6,136 bases of DNA from contig SKVI01000094.1 of NCBI GenBank assembly GCA_007129525.1, positions 1-6,136 of the forward strand. The letters run 5' to 3'. Shown here in pieces: positions 1-4,639 of the stretch. The notes beneath the pieces were generated by a model that did no database searches, was not told where the DNA came from, and was given only the letters and a program-made list of their open reading frames with translations. The position numbers and the translations under genes were made by a program. Positions within the stretch are counted from its first letter, which is position 1, and every line of letters starts with the position of its first letter. This DNA is from Gemmatimonadota bacterium (GTDB lineage Bacteria > Gemmatimonadota > Gemmatimonadetes > Longimicrobiales > Gaopeijiaceae).

Positions 1-267
1 GATCACCTCGTACTCGTCGTGCCCCAGGAGGTTGAAGACGTCCTCCTCCAGGTTGGCCCCCGTGCACGAGATGGCGTGGACCATGTCGGCCCGGATCATC
101 CGTGAGAGGCTGATCCCCAGTTCCCCGGTGGACATGGCCCCGGCCAGAGTGACCATCATCTTGCCACCGGCCTCCAGGTGCTCCTCGTAGGCCCGGGCCG
201 CATCCACCGTCTCCCGGGCGTTGAAGTGGCGGTAATGCTTCTCCATGAACTGGCGAATGGCGCCCAT
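1..267 (-). CDS. Deoxyhypusine synthase-like protein (N-terminal part, cut by left window edge)
   Basis: The 89 visible residues are the N-terminus of a deoxyhypusine synthase family protein. The family uses NAD and spermidine to transfer an aminobutyl group, to a lysine of eIF5A in eukaryotes and archaea or to putrescine in homospermidine-forming relatives. Bacteria lack eIF5A, so a polyamine substrate is the likelier one here (inference). Visible are the bacterial-type opening with HYRHFN at residues 11-16, then GGKMMVTLAGAMSTGELG at 34-51, then SCTGANLEED at 67-76, which corresponds to the TTAG..EED segment of human DHS in the NAD-binding fold. The catalytic lysine lies far downstream and is outside the window, so activity cannot be judged. 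The ATG start is supported by an AGGAG 7 bases upstream. It is the third gene of the minus-strand unit, 95 bases after the BtuF-like gene, with no promoter visible. Bacterial members are usually 300-350 residues long. Family assignment is confident; the substrate is not known. Confidence 0.88.
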   Translation of the reverse strand, partial: MGAIRQFMEKHYRHFNARETVDAARAYEEHLEAGGKMMVTLAGAMSTGELGISLSRMIRADMVHAISCTGANLEEDVFNLLGHDEYEVI

Positions 268-274
268 GGGCCGG

Positions 275-279
275 CTCCT
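275..279 (-). promoter_or_regulatory. Shine-Dalgarno of the deoxyhypusine synthase-like gene
   Basis: AGGAG on the minus strand, 7 bases before the ATG at 267. It fixes that ATG as the start and shows that this gene can be translated independently of the gene before it. Confidence 0.65.
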
Positions 280-338
280 GGGGGTTGGGGGTGTGGATGA
301 GGCGGGTGAGGCGAGGGCAGAAAGCTATGAAGGGCCAT

Positions 339-354
339 CCCCTGCTTCCAGGGG
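339..354 (-). other. Small GC hairpin just after the BtuF-like gene
   Basis: A perfect 6-base-pair stem (CCCCTG / CAGGGG) closes a 4-base loop that reads GAAG on the minus-strand RNA. It starts 8 bases after the stop codon at 363. No U-run follows, so it is not a standard intrinsic terminator. It may be a weak attenuator, an mRNA-stabilising end, or chance in GC-rich DNA. The rest of the 95-base gap (268-362) holds only the Shine-Dalgarno; I see no promoter. Confidence 0.35.
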
Positions 355-362
355 TGTGGACC

Positions 363-1340
363 CTACTCCGTGTGGAGCCACTCCCAGCGCGCCGGCTCCC
401 CCGCCGGCCTCTCTCCCCGGAGAATCTCCACCAGGATCTCCAGCGACTCCACGATCCGGGGACCCGGCCGGTTGAAGTAGTGGTGCCCGTCCACCAACGC
501 CACCCGACCGTGCTCCACGGCGGTGAGCTCGTTCCACCCCGGACGGCCCGTGAGGGCTTCGATCTCGTCCCGGGTGCGCTCGATGTCGAAACCGCACGGG
601 AGAACCACGATGACGTCGGGGTCGAGCTCCCGGAGCGCGCTCCACTCCATGAAGGGAGAATGCTCGCCGGCGGTGCCCAGCAGGTTCCGGCCTCCGGCCA
701 TCTCCACCAGCTCGGGCATCCAGTTCCCCCCCACCATGAGGGGGTCCAGCCATTCGATGGTGAGCACTCCGGGACGGGAGGCGGGGGGACCGGCCCGCTT
801 CAGGGCCTCGTCGGCCAGCTTCGCCATACGGCCCCGCAGCTCCCGCGCCAGAACCCCTCCCCGGTCCGGCACCCCCAGGTCCCCGGCCAGGCGACGGACG
901 TCCTCGAAAATGTCGTCCAGTCGGGTCGGCGAGAGGGAGACGATCCGGGGCGCCGGGTCCAGAAGCTCGGCCACCGCGGCCTCCACCTCGGAGGCGGGCA
1001 CGGCGCACACCTCACACTGCTCCTGGGTGACGATGACCTGCGGCATGGCCCGTCGGAGCGCCATGCTGTTGACCCGGTACACCGAGAGCCCCTCCTGCAC
1101 CAGCGCCCGGACCCGCTCGTCGATCTGGTAGCTGGTCCCGTCGGGTTCGTACTTGGGGCTGGTGCCGTAGGGGAGGGCCTCGACCCACTCCGGGTAATCG
1201 CACTCGTGGGAGCGGAGCACCAACCGGTCTCCCAGTCCCAGGGCGCAGACCATCTCGGTGGCCGAGGGGAGGAGGCTGGCGATGCGTCGGGGGATGCCGG
1301 CTGGACTCTCCCGCCGGGAGCCGGGCATCGTGCGGGTCAC
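363..1340 (-). CDS. BtuF-like cobalamin/metal-chelate binding protein without signal peptide
   Basis: A 325-residue protein of the ABC-transporter class III substrate-binding family (BtuF/FepB type, often annotated cobalamin-binding protein). The first lobe opens with RIASLLPSATEMVCALGLG at residues 19-37, then RSHECDYP at 43-50 and SPKYEPDGTSYQID at 61-74. A CEVC pair of cysteines sits at 109-112. The second lobe ends with the family's typical GWNELTAV, then HYFNRPGPRIVESLEIL near the C-terminus. Residues 1-18 are polar and arginine-rich, with no hydrophobic core or lipobox, so the protein is predicted to stay in the cytoplasm, unlike a transport receptor. No btuC or btuD lies in the window. 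The GTG start overlaps the pyrophosphatase stop by four bases (GTGA), with an AGGA 9 bases upstream; an ATG at residue 5 (1328) is a possible alternative. Likely ligands are a corrinoid or another metal chelate (inference). The TAG stop is at 363-365. Confidence 0.85.
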   Translation of the reverse strand: MTRTMPGSRRESPAGIPRRIASLLPSATEMVCALGLGDRLVLRSHECDYPEWVEALPYGTSPKYEPDGTSYQIDERVRALVQEGLSVYRVNSMALRRAMPQVIVTQEQCEVCAVPASEVEAAVAELLDPAPRIVSLSPTRLDDIFEDVRRLAGDLGVPDRGGVLARELRGRMAKLADEALKRAGPPASRPGVLTIEWLDPLMVGGNWMPELVEMAGGRNLLGTAGEHSPFMEWSALRELDPDVIVVLPCGFDIERTRDEIEALTGRPGWNELTAVEHGRVALVDGHHYFNRPGPRIVESLEILVEILRGERPAGEPARWEWLHTE

Positions 1341-1876
1341 CCCTCGCCGTCCTGCCGGAAGGTGTCAAGGTAGCGAGCCCGGGCGTCGCGGATCACCACC
1401 TCGGCCTCGGCCCGGGACTCCCACCCTTCCACCTGGACCTCCTTCATCTCCAGATCCTTGTAGATCGTGAAGAAGTGCTCCACCTCCCGGAGGAGGTGGG
1501 GGTGCACCTCATCCAGGGAACCGATCTCGGCCCAGTGGGGGTCGTGGATGGGCACGCAGAGGATCTTCTCGTCGGGGCCCTTCTCGTCGGCCATGCGAAA
1601 GAGGCCCACCGGCCGGGCCTCGATGAGGCAGCCCGGAAAGGTGGGCTCCCAGACCAGGACCAGGGCGTCCAGCGCATCGCCGTCCAGGGCGAGGGTTCCC
1701 TCGATGAAGCCGTAGTCGGTGGGATAGTGCACCGGCGAGAAGAGGAGGCGATCAAATCGGATCTTGCCCCGGTCCTTGTCGTACTCGTATTTGTTCCGGC
1801 TCCCCTTGGGCACCTCGATCATCACCGGGAGGACGGTGAGCTCGGTGCCGGACGGAGTGGCGTTCTCTTCTGACAT
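1337..1876 (-). CDS. ppa: Inorganic pyrophosphatase, soluble family I
   Basis: This enzyme hydrolyses pyrophosphate to two phosphates in the cytoplasm with Mg2+, pulling biosynthetic reactions forward. The 179-residue length is normal for bacterial family I enzymes. The active-site residues line up with E. coli PPase (as I recall its numbering): K29, E31, R43, Y51, Y55, D65, D67, D70, D97, D102 and K104 fall at identical positions, E20 corresponds to E21, and Y141-K142 corresponds to Y139-K140. The signature reads DGDALDA, with Ala where Pro or Glu is usual; this should not remove a metal ligand. The protein is therefore predicted fully active. It is the first gene of the minus-strand unit, behind a promoter at 1933-1961 and a leader of about 50 bases. 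A GGAGG lies 11 bases before the ATG. Its stop codon overlaps the start of the BtuF-like gene, implying coupled translation. No transmembrane segment, so it is not the membrane proton-pumping type. Confidence 0.97.
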   Translation of the reverse strand: MSEENATPSGTELTVLPVMIEVPKGSRNKYEYDKDRGKIRFDRLLFSPVHYPTDYGFIEGTLALDGDALDALVLVWEPTFPGCLIEARPVGLFRMADEKGPDEKILCVPIHDPHWAEIGSLDEVHPHLLREVEHFFTIYKDLEMKEVQVEGWESRAEAEVVIRDARARYLDTFRQDGEG

Positions 1877-1887
1877 GAAGGGGCGAG

Positions 1888-1892
1888 CCTCC
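1888..1892 (-). promoter_or_regulatory. Shine-Dalgarno of the pyrophosphatase gene
   Basis: GGAGG on the minus strand, 11 bases before the ATG at 1876. The spacing is slightly long but the match is strong, and no better start is present. Confidence 0.55.
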
Positions 1893-1932
1893 AGATGGAC
1901 GGGGACAAAGGGAAGGCGAAGTGAACCGTCCC

Positions 1933-1961
1933 AATATGGGAGGGCACACCGACATACTCAA
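1933..1961 (-). promoter_or_regulatory. Predicted sigma70-type promoter for the pyrophosphatase unit
   Basis: On the minus strand a -35 box TTGAGT (1956-1961) and a -10 box CATATT (1933-1938) are separated by exactly 17 bases. Each matches the consensus at four of six positions. This is the only A/T-rich spot in a very GC-rich intergenic region. Transcription would start near 1926 and give a leader of about 50 bases. I found no comparable promoter on the plus strand for the divergent ATPase gene, so how that unit starts is unresolved. Confidence 0.5.
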
Positions 1962-1962
1962 C

Positions 1963-1980
1963 GCCGGCGCCGTCGCCGGC
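1963..1980. other. GC-rich inverted repeat in the divergent intergenic region
   Basis: A perfect 7-base-pair inverted repeat (GCCGGCG / CGCCGGC) has a 4-base loop. It abuts the upstream side of the -35 box of the minus-strand promoter and ends 14 bases before the ATG of the ATPase gene. As DNA it could be an operator; as plus-strand RNA it would be a stable hairpin in the leader or near the ribosome site of the ATPase. No T-run follows in either direction, so it is not a terminator. Chance is possible in such GC-rich sequence. Confidence 0.35.
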
Positions 1981-1994
1981 ACACGCCAGCCTCC

Positions 1995-3713
1995 ATGACC
2001 GAACCCACGCACCACGACCTCCGGACCACCCTCTCCCGCATCGACGGAAAGGGCTACAAGGCATACCACGACATCAAGGGAAGCTGGGCGCTCCCCCGCT
2101 TCACCCTGGTAGTGGACTACGTGCAGGGAGACCCGTACGCCGCCCCCAGCCGTGTGAGGGTGCGGATCCCGGGGAGCGTCACCGAGCTTCCACCGGAAGC
2201 GTGTCGCCCCGGGGCCCGGGCGGTGGGCACCGGGTGCCTCCTGGCCCGGTGCTTCGGGCAGGAGGCCGGCTCCCGGGGGCGGAGCCGGGGAAGCGGGCGA
2301 TCCGGCGAGCTCCGGATCGAGGACCCGGCGCAGAAGGTCATTCGCAACACGGCGGTGCAGGTGGCCCCCGACGGGGCCGTGGAGGCTCGCTTCCGGGTGG
2401 GGCTCCCCGCCCGGGGGCGACGGGTCCTGGGCGGCCAGGCCGCGGAGCTCCTCCTGGACGACGTGCCCGAGATCGTCCAGGCGTCGCTGGTGGCGTCTGC
2501 CCACGAGTCCGGAGAGCTGCTGCGCCACGCCGAGGTCAACGAGGACGCCGAGGTGCTGAGGGAAGCGCTGGAGGAGCGGGAGCTGGCGGGCTTCGTGGCC
2601 GACGGCGCCGTCCTCCCCCGGCGCTCCGGCATCGACGACCGCCCCCTGGAGGGGCCGGCGGTGGTTCCCTTCCGCTCACCCGACGAGCTGCGGGTCACCC
2701 TGGAGGCTCCCAACGCCGGTGCGGTGACGGGGATGGGCATCCCCCGAGGCGTGACCCTCATCGTGGGCGGGGGCTACCACGGAAAGAGCACGCTCCTGCG
2801 GGCACTGGAGCAGGGGGTCTACAACCACCGCCCCGGCGACGGACGGGAGCGGGTGGTGGCCGATCCCGACGCGGTGAAGATCCGGGCCGAGGACGGCCGC
2901 TCGGTGAGCTCGGTGGACATCTCCACCTTCATCGGCCTCCTTCCCGGCGGGACGGAGACCCGACACTTCAGCACCCCCAACGCCTCGGGATCCACCTCGC
3001 AGGCGGCGGCCATCATGGAGGCCCTGGAAGCCGGCGCCCGGACGCTCCTCATCGACGAGGACACCTCGGCCACCAACTTCATGATCCGGGATCGCCGTAT
3101 GCAGGCGCTGGTGCCCCGGGAGCGGGAGCCCATCATCCCTTTCATCGACCGGGTCAGGGAGCTGCACGACACCCTCGGCGTCTCGTCGGTGCTGGTGCTG
3201 GGCGGAAGCGGCGACTACCTGGACGTGGCCGACACCGTGGTGGCCATGACCGACTACCTCCCCGCCGACGTGACGGAACGGGCCCGGGAAGTGGCCCGGG
3301 CCCACCCCACCGGGCGGGAGTCCGAAGTCCCGGGCCCCCTCCCCGAGCTCCCGGATCGTCGCCCCCGCCGGGACTCGCTGGATCCCTCCCGGGGCCGCCG
3401 CAGCGTGAGCCTCAAGGTACGGGATCAGGACGCCATCCGGTTCGGCACCGACGAGATCGACCTGGGTGCGGTGGAACAACTGGTGTCGTGGGCCCAGACC
3501 CGGGCGGTGAGCGAGGCCCTCCTGCTGGCCCGAAACCGCTTCATGGCCGACCGGCCCACCGTGCCCCGGCTCCTGGACGCCGTCATGGACGCCCTGGAGG
3601 AGGAAGGGCTCGACCTGCTGGGGCACGGTCACGACGGCGACCTCACGCTTTTTCGGCGGCACGAGCTGGCGGCTGCCCTGAACCGCCTGCGGACGCTGGA
3701 GGTGGACGCGTGA
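1995..3713 (+). CDS. ABC-class predicted ATPase (PF09818 / MRB1590-like)
   Basis: A 572-residue cytoplasmic protein of the 'predicted ATPase of the ABC class' family, about the usual family length. Residues 9-60 carry the conserved N-terminal stretch LSRIDGKGYKAYHDIKG then VVDYVQGDPYAAPSRVRVRIPG. Around 100-104 is SGRSG, where the family has a GTGKSG-like loop. Walker A is GGGYHGKST at 258-266. SGSTSQ at 331-336 stands where the ABC signature is expected. Walker B is LLIDED, ending at D354-E355-D356, followed by TSATNFMIRDRRMQAL. GGSGDYLDVADTVVAM, encoded around 3200-3250, is also typical. There is no membrane segment. The trypanosome relative MRB1590 binds RNA in mitochondrial editing; the bacterial role is unknown. 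The ATG at 1995 is chosen because the family's conserved block begins eight residues later and earlier starts would run into the pyrophosphatase promoter. No good Shine-Dalgarno precedes it. Its stop overlaps the next gene's start. Confidence 0.93.
   Translation: MTEPTHHDLRTTLSRIDGKGYKAYHDIKGSWALPRFTLVVDYVQGDPYAAPSRVRVRIPGSVTELPPEACRPGARAVGTGCLLARCFGQEAGSRGRSRGSGRSGELRIEDPAQKVIRNTAVQVAPDGAVEARFRVGLPARGRRVLGGQAAELLLDDVPEIVQASLVASAHESGELLRHAEVNEDAEVLREALEERELAGFVADGAVLPRRSGIDDRPLEGPAVVPFRSPDELRVTLEAPNAGAVTGMGIPRGVTLIVGGGYHGKSTLLRALEQGVYNHRPGDGRERVVADPDAVKIRAEDGRSVSSVDISTFIGLLPGGTETRHFSTPNASGSTSQAAAIMEALEAGARTLLIDEDTSATNFMIRDRRMQALVPREREPIIPFIDRVRELHDTLGVSSVLVLGGSGDYLDVADTVVAMTDYLPADVTERAREVARAHPTGRESEVPGPLPELPDRRPRRDSLDPSRGRRSVSLKVRDQDAIRFGTDEIDLGAVEQLVSWAQTRAVSEALLLARNRFMADRPTVPRLLDAVMDALEEEGLDLLGHGHDGDLTLFRRHELAAALNRLRTLEVDA
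3698..3702 (+). promoter_or_regulatory. Shine-Dalgarno deciding the GTG start of the cation transporter
   Basis: GGAGG inside the last codons of the ATPase gene, 7 bases before the GTG at 3710. It supports GTG over any internal start and, with the GTGA overlap, indicates coupled translation of ATPase and transporter. Confidence 0.7.
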
Positions 3714-4639
3714 GGGGCGAGGGGGATCCGCCCCTCACCCGGTTCGCCGGACTGGCGGCGGCGGTGGCCGTCGTGGTCATCGCGCTGAAGCTTGTGGCGT
3801 GGCAGATCACCGGCTCGGTGGGCCTTCTCTCCGACGCCGTGGAGTCGGTGGCCAACCTGGCCGGCGCCCTGATGGCGTGGGCCATGCTGTGGTGGGCGGC
3901 CCAGCCCCCGGACGACGAGCACGCATACGGCCACACCAAGGCCGAATACTTCTCCAGCGGGTTCGAGGGGGCGTTGATCCTCATCGCGGGGGCGGGGGTG
4001 ACCTGGACGGCCCTCCCCCGCCTGGTGAGCCCTCAACCGGTGGAGGAGGTGGGGCTGGGTCTCGTGGTGGCGGGGGTGGCCACGGTGCTGAACCTCTGGG
4101 TGGCCCGGACGCTTCTACGAGCGGGGCGTCGCCACGGCTCCATCAGCCTGGAGGCCGGCGGGCACCACCTGGTGGCGGACGTCTGGACCTCACTGGCGGT
4201 CATCGCCGGCGTGGGGCTGGTGGCCGTCACCGGCTGGAATCGCCTGGACGCCCTCCTGGCCCTGGGTGTGGCCGCCCACATCCTCTTCACCGGCATCCGG
4301 CTGGTGCGCCGGTCGGCGCTGGGGCTCCTGGACACCGCCCTTCCCGCCGGAGAGCGGGCCCGGATCGAGTCCGTCCTGGCCCGCCACGAAGACGACGGGA
4401 TCCGGTTCCACGCCCTTCGAACCCGGCGGGCCGGACGGAGAAGCTTCGTGGCGATGCACGTCCTGGTGCCCGGGGAGTGGTCGGTGCAGCGAGCCCACGA
4501 CCTGGCGGAGCGCATCGAATCCGAGCTGCAGGAGGCGATTCCGGGGTCCTACGTCTTTACCCACCTGGAGCCGGTGGAGGATCCGCTCTCGTTCCAGGAT
4601 ACCCAGATCCCGCCCCTTCCCCTTCCCCCACGCCCATGA
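3710..4639 (+). CDS. Cation diffusion facilitator (CDF) family metal transporter
   Basis: A 309-residue inner-membrane metal/proton antiporter, probably exporting a divalent metal. Six hydrophobic segments lie roughly at 12-33, 37-63, 85-107, 114-136, 154-176 and 180-200, followed by a cytosolic metal-binding domain to about 288. It aligns without gaps to E. coli YiiP (as I recall it) from TM2 into the following loop. The site B residues D68, H71 and H75 are identical, as is K77. Site C residues appear as H234, H250, H263, H285 and E287. In the transport site, TM5 keeps H153 and D157, but TM2 has E45 and N49 where YiiP has two aspartates, so metal choice may differ from Zn/Fe. I recall a sizeable subfamily with this Glu/Asn pattern. 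It is coupled by GTGA to the ATPase and by ATGA to the next gene. The C-terminal tail (300-309) is proline-rich. The metal cannot be named from sequence. Confidence 0.93.
   Translation: MRGEGDPPLTRFAGLAAAVAVVVIALKLVAWQITGSVGLLSDAVESVANLAGALMAWAMLWWAAQPPDDEHAYGHTKAEYFSSGFEGALILIAGAGVTWTALPRLVSPQPVEEVGLGLVVAGVATVLNLWVARTLLRAGRRHGSISLEAGGHHLVADVWTSLAVIAGVGLVAVTGWNRLDALLALGVAAHILFTGIRLVRRSALGLLDTALPAGERARIESVLARHEDDGIRFHALRTRRAGRRSFVAMHVLVPGEWSVQRAHDLAERIESELQEAIPGSYVFTHLEPVEDPLSFQDTQIPPLPLPPRP

Noticed and set aside
262..271. 10-base palindrome GCCCATGGGC over the start codon at 267
   Set aside because: Short, GC-rich and includes the start codon; likely chance.
285..1373. Plus-strand frame of 362 codons opposite the BtuF-like gene
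   Set aside because: Low-complexity His/Gly/Arg/Pro translation without motifs; the minus-strand frame is a clear family member.
1764..1994. Upstream extension of the ATPase frame to 1764
   Set aside because: It runs antisense through the pyrophosphatase gene and its promoter, and the translated residues are not family-like; the conserved N-terminus begins just after 1995.
2676..3662. Minus-strand frame of 328 codons opposite the ATPase gene
   Set aside because: Shadow of a strongly conserved plus-strand ATPase; no motif of its own.
2201..3709. Upstream part of the open frame that ends with the transporter (start at 2201)
   Set aside because: Before 3710 it is a Gly/Arg/Pro-rich shadow of the ATPase gene; the real transporter begins at the GTG at 3710 with a Shine-Dalgarno.
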